64,000 bases of DNA, taken from NCBI GenBank assembly GCA_965230335.1, contig CBDDKS010000006.1:1922001-1986000 (forward strand). Reading direction: 5' to 3'. The notes below the pieces were generated by a model. That model saw only the letters and a program-made list of their open reading frames with translations. It made no database searches and was not told where the DNA came from. Positions 7,544 to 15,289 of this stretch are shown one piece after another; the stretch's first letter is position 1, and each line of letters begins with the position of its first letter. The translations under genes were made by a program, and so were the position numbers. Origin of the DNA: CBDDKS01 sp965230335. GTDB taxonomy: Bacteria; Pseudomonadota; Gammaproteobacteria; Enterobacterales; Kangiellaceae.

Positions 7544-9046
7544 ATGAGTAAAGAAATTTTATTGGTTGTTGATGCAGTCTCCAACGAGAAAGATGTTGAA
7601 CCAGGTTTAATCTTTGAAGCATTAGAAGCAGCTATTGCCATGGCAACAAAGAAAAAAAATGGTGGTGATATAGAGGTTCGTGTCGCTATTGACAGAGATA
7701 GTGGTGAATATGAAACCTTTCGTCGTTGGCAAGTGGTTGAAGATAGCGATGAAGGGCTTGAATTTCCCTATAGCCAGATAAGTTTGTCAGCTGCAAAAGA
7801 AGAAAGCCCGGAAATACAACCTGGTGAGTATGTTGAACAATTGATAGAGTCAATTGATTTTGGAAGAATTGCCGCACAAACCGCAAAACAAGTCATTGTA
7901 CAAAAAGTACGTGAGGCAGAACGAGCAAAAATTGTTGCTGCTTTTGAAGATCGAGTGAATGAACTCATCATGGGTGTGGTTAAAAAAGTCAGTCGGGAAA
8001 GCATTATTCTTGATTTGGGTAATAATGCAGAAGCTATTATTCCAAGAGAAGAAATGATGCCTCGCGAGTCAGTACGCATGGGGGATCGTGTCAGAGGTTT
8101 CTTATATGCCGTTAAGCCTGAGGCGAGAGGGCCACAATTATTTGTGAGTAGAACGCGTCCAGAAATGCTGATAGAACTGTTTCGAATTGAAGTGCCTGAA
8201 ATTGCTGAGGAAGTGATTGAGCTTAGAGGTGCCGCTCGTGATCCTGGGTTAAGGGCAAAAATTGCTGTAAAAACCAATGACCGACGTATTGACCCTGTCG
8301 GCGCCTGTGTGGGTATGCGAGGCTCTCGCGTTCAAGCGGTATCTGGTGAATTGGATGGTGAACGTATCGATATTGTTTTGTATGACGACAATCCGGCTCA
8401 ATTTGTGATTAACTCTATGGCGCCGGCTGAGGTTGCTTCTATTATGGTTGATGAAGACAGTAACTCCATGGATATTGCTGTTGCCGAAGATCAATTGGCA
8501 CAAGCCATTGGCCGAAATGGTCAGAATGTGCGTTTGGCCAGTGAGTTAACCGGATGGACATTGAATGTCATGACAGAGGACGCTTTTAATCAGAAAAACA
8601 GTTCAGAAAGTGAAACAACCGTGAAACTTTTTGAAGAAACTTTGGGTGTTGATGAAGATTTGGCACTTGTCCTGGCTCAGGAAGGTTTTACTTCTGTTGA
8701 AGAAGTCGCTTATGTTCCACAATCCGAAATGCTGGAAATAGAAGGTTTTGATGAGGAGTTAGTAGAAGCATTAAGAGCAAGAGCAAAAGATGCTTTATTA
8801 ACAAGAGCGATAGCCAGTGAGGAAAAGTTGGACGCTGCGGAACCAGCCGAAGATTTGTTAAACATGGATGGTATGGAAAAACAACTTGCGTTTCAGTTGG
8901 CATCCAATGGTATTCGTACCATGGAGGAGCTTGCTGAGCAGTCAGTTGATGAATTGTTAGATATTGAGGGTATGACCGAGGAAAAAGCCAGTCAATTAAT
9001 TTTGACTGCCCGTGAACCTTGGTTTGCTGAAGAAGTTAAATCGTGA
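7544..9046 (+). CDS. nusA: Transcription termination/antitermination factor NusA
   Basis: 500 residues, close to the E. coli length. NusA binds RNA polymerase and nascent RNA and tunes pausing, termination and antitermination. Order: N-terminal polymerase-binding domain (~1-125), S1 domain (~135-200, 'VVKKVSRESIILDLG'), two KH domains (~205-345, with 'GACVGMRGSRVQAV' and 'AQAIGRNGQNVRLA'), and two acidic C-terminal repeats (~362-420 and ~438-495) as found in gammaproteobacteria. A strong ribosome site (GAGAGGAA) precedes the ATG. Confidence 0.97.
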   Translation: MSKEILLVVDAVSNEKDVEPGLIFEALEAAIAMATKKKNGGDIEVRVAIDRDSGEYETFRRWQVVEDSDEGLEFPYSQISLSAAKEESPEIQPGEYVEQLIESIDFGRIAAQTAKQVIVQKVREAERAKIVAAFEDRVNELIMGVVKKVSRESIILDLGNNAEAIIPREEMMPRESVRMGDRVRGFLYAVKPEARGPQLFVSRTRPEMLIELFRIEVPEIAEEVIELRGAARDPGLRAKIAVKTNDRRIDPVGACVGMRGSRVQAVSGELDGERIDIVLYDDNPAQFVINSMAPAEVASIMVDEDSNSMDIAVAEDQLAQAIGRNGQNVRLASELTGWTLNVMTEDAFNQKNSSESETTVKLFEETLGVDEDLALVLAQEGFTSVEEVAYVPQSEMLEIEGFDEELVEALRARAKDALLTRAIASEEKLDAAEPAEDLLNMDGMEKQLAFQLASNGIRTMEELAEQSVDELLDIEGMTEEKASQLILTAREPWFAEEVKS

Positions 9047-9065
9047 CACTAAGAGAGACTGCGCG

Positions 9066-11711
9066 ATGACGGAAGTAACTGTAGAAAAACTTGCTGCTAT
9101 TGTAGGTACACCTGTATCTAAACTGATAGAGCAAATGCAAGGCGCTGGGCTTGACTTAAAAAAACCCAGTGATTTTGTATCTGATGAACAAAAACAAACA
9201 TTATTGACCTTCTTAAAGGAGAGTCATGGTGAGTCGGTTAAGGAAGCACCTAAAAAAATCACTTTACAAAGGAAAACCAAAAGTTCCCTAAAAATTACTG
9301 GTGCAACAGGTAAAGCAAAAACAGTTACTGTTGAAGTAAGAAAAAAGCGAACTTATGTTAAAAAGAGTGTATTGGATGAAGCTCGTAAAGCAGAGGAAGA
9401 TGCACGTAGAGTCGAAGAGGAAGCCGAGCAACAAAAAATAGCTGCTGAAAAAGCGGCACTTGAATTGAAGGAAAAACAAAAAGAGGAAGAAGCTGCCCTC
9501 TTAAATTCAGATGCTGACAAATCGGAAGCCGGTAAAAAAGAAAGTCAGGATACTGCTTCTGAATCAGCATCAGGAAAACAGCAAGCGTCAACAACACAAT
9601 CAAAAGCAGTCGGGGGAGAGAAAAAGGATTCAGTATCCACATCGGCGACTGATAAAAAAGAGTCATCTGAAAAAACAGAGGGCTCATCTGAAAAGCAAAC
9701 AGATAGTGCATCAGATAAAAAGTTCCGAGCGAACACAGAAACTCAAGAAAAAGAAGAGCAAAAAACCAAAAGTAAGCGTCGTCGTCGTTCGAGCCGCGCG
9801 AATAGTGAGAATGATATTAATGAAGTGATTGATAAGTATTCTGCACCGACCCGAAGACCTGGTCGACAGGAAAACAATACGATTGCTTCGACTAAACCTA
9901 TTAGAGCACCTAAAGCATTACAACATGGCTTTTCCAAACCTACGACCCCTGTCAGCAAAGTGATTGATATTCCTGAGTTAATTACTGTCAGTGAGTTGGC
10001 TCAGAAAATGTCTATTAAAGCACCTGTTTTAATGAAATCATTAATGAAAATGGGTGTTATGGCAACGATTAATCAATCGTTGGATCAAGAAACAGCCGTA
10101 TTGGTTGCTGAAGATTTGGGGTATGAAACTGAATTGACAAAAACAATATCTGCCGAAGATAATGTCATCTCGAAGGAAGAGTTACAATCATCTGGCGAAA
10201 AGAATACAAGAGCACCAGTTGTTACCATTATGGGTCATGTTGATCACGGAAAAACATCCTTACTGGATTATATTCGTACAACTAAAGTGGCGGATGGTGA
10301 AGCTGGTGGTATCACTCAACATATTGGCGCCTATCATGTCACAACAGATAAAGGTGGCATTACTTTTCTTGATACCCCAGGGCATGCGGCTTTCACTGCA
10401 ATGAGAGCCAGGGGAGCCAATGCAACAGACATTGTTATTTTAGTGGTAGCAGCAGATGATGGTGTCATGCCTCAGACGATTGAAGCTGTTCAGCATGCAC
10501 GGGCTGCAGAAGTGCCATTAATTGTTGCTGTGAATAAGATAGACAAACCTGAATCTGATCCTGATCGTATTAAAAATGAATTGTCTCAACATGATGTGTT
10601 ACCTGAAGACTGGGGTGGTGATACACAATTTATCCATGTTTCTGCCAAAACAGGAGAAGGTGTTAATGAGTTGCTTGAGGCAATATCGTTACAGGCAGAA
10701 ATTTTAGAGTTGCAGGCCGTACAAACCGGGTATGCCTCTGGCGTGGTTATTGAAGGGCGTTTGGATAAAGGGCGTGGTACGATTGCTTCTGTATTAGTGC
10801 AGTCCGGCCAATTAAACAAAGGAGATATTTTGTTAGCTGGGTTTTATTATGGACGTGTGCGTGCTTTGATTAATGATGACGGGGTTTCTATCGATTCAGC
10901 GGGACCATCTATGCCTGTTGAAGTGCTAGGTTTATCTGGCGTACCCAGTGCTGGTGATGATGTTATTGTTGTTGAAAATGAACGAAAAGCCAGGGAAGTG
11001 GCTGAGTATCGTCAGGAAAAAATACGTGAAGAAAAGCTGGCTAAACAGCAAGCATCCAAATTAGAAAACTTATTTGCCAATATAGGCGATGATGAAAAGA
11101 AACATTTAAATATCTTGGTGAAAGCCGATGTTCAGGGATCGGTCGAAGCACTAAGTCAGGCACTTCAGGAGTTGTCCGTTGATGAAGTGGATGTGAGTGT
11201 GATAGCAACTGGTGTGGGCGGTATTACCGAAACAGATGTGTCATTAGCTGCAGCTTCTAATGCGATTATGATAGGTTTTAATGTGCGCGCTGATGCTGCT
11301 GCACGTAAAGTCATTGATAGTGAGGGAACAGACTTACGTTATTATAGTGTGATTTACGATGTTATTAATGATGTTAAAAGTGCAATGTCTGGATTGTTAT
11401 CACCTGTACAGTCACAAAACATTGTTGGTTTAGCAGAAGTAAGAGACGTCTTCCGTTCACCAAAATTGGGTGCAATAGCAGGATGTATGGTCATTGAAGG
11501 CTATGTTAAGCGCAATAACCCCATTCGCGTATTGCGAGATAACGTTGTTATTTTTGAAGGCGAGTTGGAATCTTTACGACGATTTAAAGACGATGTTAAT
11601 GAAGTGCGTAATGGCATGGAGTGTGGTATCGGTGTAAAAAATTACAATGATGTAAAAGTGGGCGATCAGATTGAATGTTTTGAAATTGTTGAAGAAATCA
11701 GAGAGCTTTAA
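9066..11711 (+). CDS. infB: Translation initiation factor IF-2
   Basis: 881 residues. IF-2 is the GTPase that brings initiator tRNA to the 30S subunit and promotes 50S joining. An IF2_N domain at the start is followed by a long charged region rich in Lys, Glu, Ala and Ser (~80-260), a second IF2_N domain (~300-350), then the G domain with P-loop GHVDHGKT (~390), DTPGH (~435) and NKID (~489), and domains II-IV. I set the start at the ATG 9066: an upstream GTG in frame (9012) would overlap nusA and add 18 residues absent from the family, while AGAGAG lies just before the ATG. The gap to nusA is 19 bp, so the genes are probably translationally linked. Confidence 0.96.
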   Translation: MTEVTVEKLAAIVGTPVSKLIEQMQGAGLDLKKPSDFVSDEQKQTLLTFLKESHGESVKEAPKKITLQRKTKSSLKITGATGKAKTVTVEVRKKRTYVKKSVLDEARKAEEDARRVEEEAEQQKIAAEKAALELKEKQKEEEAALLNSDADKSEAGKKESQDTASESASGKQQASTTQSKAVGGEKKDSVSTSATDKKESSEKTEGSSEKQTDSASDKKFRANTETQEKEEQKTKSKRRRRSSRANSENDINEVIDKYSAPTRRPGRQENNTIASTKPIRAPKALQHGFSKPTTPVSKVIDIPELITVSELAQKMSIKAPVLMKSLMKMGVMATINQSLDQETAVLVAEDLGYETELTKTISAEDNVISKEELQSSGEKNTRAPVVTIMGHVDHGKTSLLDYIRTTKVADGEAGGITQHIGAYHVTTDKGGITFLDTPGHAAFTAMRARGANATDIVILVVAADDGVMPQTIEAVQHARAAEVPLIVAVNKIDKPESDPDRIKNELSQHDVLPEDWGGDTQFIHVSAKTGEGVNELLEAISLQAEILELQAVQTGYASGVVIEGRLDKGRGTIASVLVQSGQLNKGDILLAGFYYGRVRALINDDGVSIDSAGPSMPVEVLGLSGVPSAGDDVIVVENERKAREVAEYRQEKIREEKLAKQQASKLENLFANIGDDEKKHLNILVKADVQGSVEALSQALQELSVDEVDVSVIATGVGGITETDVSLAAASNAIMIGFNVRADAAARKVIDSEGTDLRYYSVIYDVINDVKSAMSGLLSPVQSQNIVGLAEVRDVFRSPKLGAIAGCMVIEGYVKRNNPIRVLRDNVVIFEGELESLRRFKDDVNEVRNGMECGIGVKNYNDVKVGDQIECFEIVEEIREL

Positions 11712-11743
11712 TATATTCATTTAAGTGAGATTTAAAAAAGGCT

Positions 11744-12124
11744 ATGGCAAGAGAGTTTAAAAGAACTGATCGGGTATCAGAGCAATTACAAAGAGAATTG
11801 GCCGTTATTTTACAGCAGGAAATGAAAGATCCGCGTATTGGTATGCCGACTGTTTCGGCGGTTGATATGAGCAAAGACTTGCAATACGCAAAAGTGTATT
11901 TGTCTTTTTTAACATTAGACACAGAGCAGGATATTAATACGGCTTTGGAGATATTAAATCAGGCAAAAGGTTTTATTCGCTCAACTTTGGCACAACGCGT
12001 TCGTATGCGTACGATGCCTGATTTACAGTTTCATTATGATGCATCTATTAAGGATGGTCAGAAAATGTCGTCTTTGATCGATCTTGCATTAGAAAAACAA
12101 TCCGATAAAAATCCTGAAGAATAA
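11744..12124 (+). CDS. rbfA: Ribosome-binding factor A
   Basis: 126 residues with a single KH-like fold. It binds the 30S precursor near helix 1 of 16S rRNA and is needed for late maturation and cold growth. Typical N-terminus ('REFKRTDRVSEQLQREL') and the conserved 'KDPRIG' and 'ILNQAKGFIRSTLAQRVRMR' segments are present. It lies 32 bp after infB and 9 bp before truB. Confidence 0.96.
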   Translation: MAREFKRTDRVSEQLQRELAVILQQEMKDPRIGMPTVSAVDMSKDLQYAKVYLSFLTLDTEQDINTALEILNQAKGFIRSTLAQRVRMRTMPDLQFHYDASIKDGQKMSSLIDLALEKQSDKNPEE

Positions 12125-12133
12125 AGGTTTATT

Positions 12134-13054
12134 ATGCCACCTAGATCAAAAAGAGGCCGTCTTCTTGATGGCGTTTTACTTTTGGATAAACCTTTGGATG
12201 TTACATCAAATCACGTTCTACAAAAAGTTAAACGTTTATATAATGCGGCAAAAGCAGGGCATACAGGTAGTTTAGATCCCTTGGCCACAGGCATGTTACC
12301 GATTTGTTTTGGTGAGGCAACCAAGTTTTCCCAGTACCTTTTGAATTCGGATAAATCTTATGCAGTAACAGCAGAGTTGGGTGTTACCACCACCACAGGA
12401 GATACTGCTGGTGATGTTGTTAAGGTAGTAGAGGGTATTCATGTTTCATTAGAAAAGCTGACGGAAGTGTTAGATTCATTTCTTGGAGAAAGTCAGCAGG
12501 TACCGTCTATGTATTCTGCATTAAAGCAGCAGGGTAAACCTCTCTATGAATTAGCAAGACAAGGCATTACTGTTGAACGTGATGCAAGAAGTATTCATAT
12601 TAAACAGATTCAGCTCCAGTCATATGATGGGAAACATTTTTCATTTTCTGTATTGTGCAGTAAAGGAACTTATGTGCGTAGTTTGGTAGAAGATATTGGT
12701 GCTGTATTGGGTTGTGGTGCTCATGTAACCCGATTACACAGAGAAACAGTGTCACACTTTAAAGCATCAGAAATGGTATCCTTTTCTCATATCATGTCTC
12801 TTAGGGATGAAAAAGCATTTGCAGAAATGGATGCTTTACTTTTGCCTGTGGATACCATGATGGTGCATTGGCCAAAAGTTGTATTGACTTCTCATCTATT
12901 GCATTATTTTTTGCAGGGTCAGGCTATTATGTTGGAGAAGTTAACGACCGGTGACAATTATCGTGTTTATGATGAAGAGGGACAGTTTAGAGGGATTGGA
13001 GAAGTGGATGAGCATGCAATGCTAGCACCCAAAAGATTGGTTTCAACAGGTTAG
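12134..13054 (+). CDS. truB: tRNA pseudouridine(55) synthase TruB
   Basis: 306 residues. Makes pseudouridine 55 in the T-loop of most tRNAs. The catalytic aspartate is Asp48 in GHTGSLDPLATG, the same number as in E. coli. 'GTYVRSLVEDIG' (~178-189) and the C-terminal PUA-like segment ('AMLAPKRLV') complete the family picture. Last gene of the nusA operon here: the usual next gene, rpsO, is displaced by a lipoprotein gene on the other strand. Confidence 0.97.
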   Translation: MPPRSKRGRLLDGVLLLDKPLDVTSNHVLQKVKRLYNAAKAGHTGSLDPLATGMLPICFGEATKFSQYLLNSDKSYAVTAELGVTTTTGDTAGDVVKVVEGIHVSLEKLTEVLDSFLGESQQVPSMYSALKQQGKPLYELARQGITVERDARSIHIKQIQLQSYDGKHFSFSVLCSKGTYVRSLVEDIGAVLGCGAHVTRLHRETVSHFKASEMVSFSHIMSLRDEKAFAEMDALLLPVDTMMVHWPKVVLTSHLLHYFLQGQAIMLEKLTTGDNYRVYDEEGQFRGIGEVDEHAMLAPKRLVSTG

Positions 13055-13086
13055 TTTAGAACAGAATCACACACAATAACTGATAT

Positions 13087-13121
13087 AAAAAAGGCCTGAT
13101 ATGATAGAACAAACAGGCCTT
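13087..13121 (-). terminator. Intrinsic terminator of the lipoprotein gene (also faces truB)
   Basis: Perfect 8-bp stem AAGGCCTG (13091-13098) with CAGGCCTT (13114-13121). Read on the - strand it is followed by a run of Ts, so it ends the leftward lipoprotein transcript. It lies 36 bp past truB and may also slow the rightward transcript. Confidence 0.75.
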
Positions 13122-13144
13122 GTAAAGGTATTGAAACGAAAGGA

Positions 13145-14509
13145 TTAGTTGATAGTGCTGAGACGTAAACCTAAAGTTTCATTACTGTTTTTCTCAGCAA
13201 CAAGAATAAAATTGCTGGTTGTGTTTGTGAGATCAAGTGTTGTTTGAAAAGCCAGTAATTCGTTACCGACTTCATCTGTTTCAATAACAAACACATCATA
13301 GTTTCTTTTGTCTAAATTAATGGTACTTGTGGCGGTATAACCTAAGTTGGTTACTCGAAAAGGTGTTGTGCCAATTTCATCATTACCCGCAACGAAAAAT
13401 ACGCTGATAAAGTCAGATTCTGGAACCAGATTAGTCAATGTTACCTGGCTTTGGAAAGCCAATACCCTTTCATTGGCATTAATGCGAGTGGTTGATAAAC
13501 CATTGACGTTACCATCCAGATCCAATGTTTCAAATAAGAATAACGTAGGAGTTTCACCATCATCAAGATTAATAAACAGGTTTTCAATGACTGGGTTACC
13601 GGTAGTATTGTCGTTTAATGTTAATGTATGGGCACCTGAATTAACCGTAAAGTAATCGCTGACAGTTTGTGTTGGCAGTGCTGTAAACGTCGTCGCTGCA
13701 TTGTCATCAAAAATAACATCTAAAGTGCCTAAGGACTCCACACTGTTATAAAATCGTATTCGTGCATCAACACTGACATCTGTAATAGTTGGAGCAGAAG
13801 GTGTGCTTGCTAACAAATTAAGGAGAATGTTAGAAAAGCCTGTTGAGAAGTCCTGTCTGGCTATCAGGAAAAATCGTGTTCTTGCTGCCAAGCGAATAGG
13901 TTCTGATTCAAAAATAACATTGGTTGTTCCAGCATTGGTGATATAAAACGTATAAGTGTCTTGTTGCAGGATTTCAGGAGCAGAAAAGGTTTTGTAATCT
14001 AATCCAGAAAATAAGAGTTGTGCATCGTTGAATGTTTCACTGTCTTCACTGATATAAACATCAATATTATTGATAAGCTCGTTAAATTGTCCAAAGATTA
14101 ATTGGAAGTCCTGACTATCGTTATCGAAATCAGTCAATCTGAAAGATGTATGTGTTAACTCTGGAGAGCGAATATCTCCTGTTAATATCGATAAATAACG
14201 AAAGTCATCCAACAAAGGGACTTCTTCTTCTATGGCAACAAAAGCATCACTGTTTTCATCAAGGTGTTCAATTCTATAGACTGCTGAGCCTTCGTGTGAG
14301 ACATTAAATAATGCTGTAGGTCTGGCAAAGCCCGTAGTCGCTGCTTGAATATCATCGACTTCCAACGAGATTAAAGAAGAGTTGGAGGATAGATTAAACA
14401 ACTGAACGGAGCTGGATTGACCATTGGAAGAAGAGGATGAGCCCCCACATCCGCCTATAAGGCTGATGACTAACCATAAAAAAGCATACACCTTTAAACT
14501 TAATTTCAT
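13145..14509 (-). CDS. DUF4397-like beta-sandwich lipoprotein
   Basis: 454 residues. The N-terminus is a lipoprotein signal with lipobox LIGGC (Cys21), followed by a Gly/Ser linker, so the mature protein is lipid-anchored; Gly and Ser after the Cys suggest the outer membrane. The rest is beta-rich with several similar units of 90-130 residues, each with a start such as 'ARIRFYNSVES' or 'PTALFNVSHEG' and a later 'YTFYITNAGT' or 'GAHTLTLNDNTTG' segment. This resembles DUF4397 repeats found in exported proteins, but function is unknown. It runs against its neighbours and splits the normally adjacent truB and rpsO. Confidence 0.7.
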   Translation of the reverse strand: MKLSLKVYAFLWLVISLIGGCGGSSSSSNGQSSSVQLFNLSSNSSLISLEVDDIQAATTGFARPTALFNVSHEGSAVYRIEHLDENSDAFVAIEEEVPLLDDFRYLSILTGDIRSPELTHTSFRLTDFDNDSQDFQLIFGQFNELINNIDVYISEDSETFNDAQLLFSGLDYKTFSAPEILQQDTYTFYITNAGTTNVIFESEPIRLAARTRFFLIARQDFSTGFSNILLNLLASTPSAPTITDVSVDARIRFYNSVESLGTLDVIFDDNAATTFTALPTQTVSDYFTVNSGAHTLTLNDNTTGNPVIENLFINLDDGETPTLFLFETLDLDGNVNGLSTTRINANERVLAFQSQVTLTNLVPESDFISVFFVAGNDEIGTTPFRVTNLGYTATSTINLDKRNYDVFVIETDEVGNELLAFQTTLDLTNTTSNFILVAEKNSNETLGLRLSTIN

Positions 14510-14819
14510 ATATGTCTCTCTTTGTACTATGTATTTTTGAAGATGAGTGGGTATCGTTCAGTTTGACTGAAATGGCTAAACTTAGTTCATGTGAAGGATG
14601 ATTTGTATGAGGGAGATTAGCGCTATCAATACCTTGCCTGCATATATTGTGACATGAAGCTATTATATCGCAAAGTAATTCATGATACTTAATGACGTAA
14701 TTTATACCAAGTACTTTGTGAAGTGGGATTATTGGTCAAGTTGGCATAAAATAGTTGCCCAAAATCAGTATGTCGGTTAAAATTTCGCCCCATTTCCTTC
14801 TGAATTAGTGATTGGAAGG
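14510..14819. other. Divergent intergenic region between lipoprotein gene and rpsO
   Basis: About 310 bp without an open frame of interest. It must hold the promoter of the lipoprotein gene (leftward) and that of rpsO (rightward). No box pair with good spacing stood out; TAAAAT near 14747 is a possible -10 for rpsO without a convincing -35. Confidence 0.4.
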
Positions 14820-14872
14820 GGATGTATATCATCATTTTATCAATCAAAATAATCACTAACGGAGATACATCT
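14820..14872 (+). promoter_or_regulatory. rpsO leader hairpin, possible S15 translational operator
   Basis: GGATGTAT (14820-14827) can pair over 8 bp (one G-U) with ATACATCT (14865-14872). The 3' arm lies exactly between the GGAGA ribosome site (14861) and the ATG (14873), so this fold would limit ribosome access. S15 is known to repress its own translation through leader structures that vary among bacteria. This hairpin is a candidate for that role, not a recognised family member. Confidence 0.4.
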
Positions 14873-15142
14873 ATGTCTTTATCTGCACAACAGAAATCGC
14901 AAATTGTTGCTGAGTATGGTCAAAGTGACAATGATACGGGTTCACCCGAAGTTCAGGTTGCTTTGCTAACCAATCAAATTAATCACCTTCAAGGCCATTT
15001 TAAACAACATATCCATGATCACCATTCTCGTCGTGGTTTACTAAGAATGGTCAGTCAAAGACGTAAACTGTTAGATTATCTGAAAAGAAAAGATGTGAAC
15101 AGATATACGCAACTTATTGAAAAGCTTGGCTTGAGACGATAA
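14873..15142 (+). CDS. rpsO: 30S ribosomal protein S15
   Basis: 89 residues, the standard length. S15 binds 16S rRNA early in assembly of the 30S platform. The conserved block 'TGSPEVQVALLT' (~23-34) and 'HDHHSRRGLLRMVSQRRKLL' (~46-65) are present. The start is the ATG at 14873 after GGAGAT; an upstream ATG at 14822 would add 17 residues foreign to the family. Followed by a strong terminator and then pnp, the classical arrangement. Confidence 0.97.
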   Translation: MSLSAQQKSQIVAEYGQSDNDTGSPEVQVALLTNQINHLQGHFKQHIHDHHSRRGLLRMVSQRRKLLDYLKRKDVNRYTQLIEKLGLRR

Positions 15143-15148
15143 AACATT

Positions 15149-15173
15149 AAGGGGCTATTTTAGCCCCTTTTTC
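15149..15173 (+). terminator. rpsO intrinsic terminator
   Basis: 9-bp perfect stem AAGGGGCTA (15149-15157) with TAGCCCCTT (15161-15169), 3-nt loop, then Ts. As in other gammaproteobacteria it separates rpsO from pnp and probably allows partial read-through. Confidence 0.88.
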
Positions 15174-15289
15174 TCAATAAATGCTCATGATAAAGCAAAA
15201 GCCTTTCATCCAATCGAGTATGACGGCCTTTCTTATTGAATACAGCTTAATCTATTAAATAAACACAATTAACCTATTAAGGAAACCGA

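Noticed and set aside
9358..9828. Antisense and alternative frames inside infB
   Set aside because: They lie in the Lys/Glu/Ala-rich linker of IF-2, where stops are rare in other frames.
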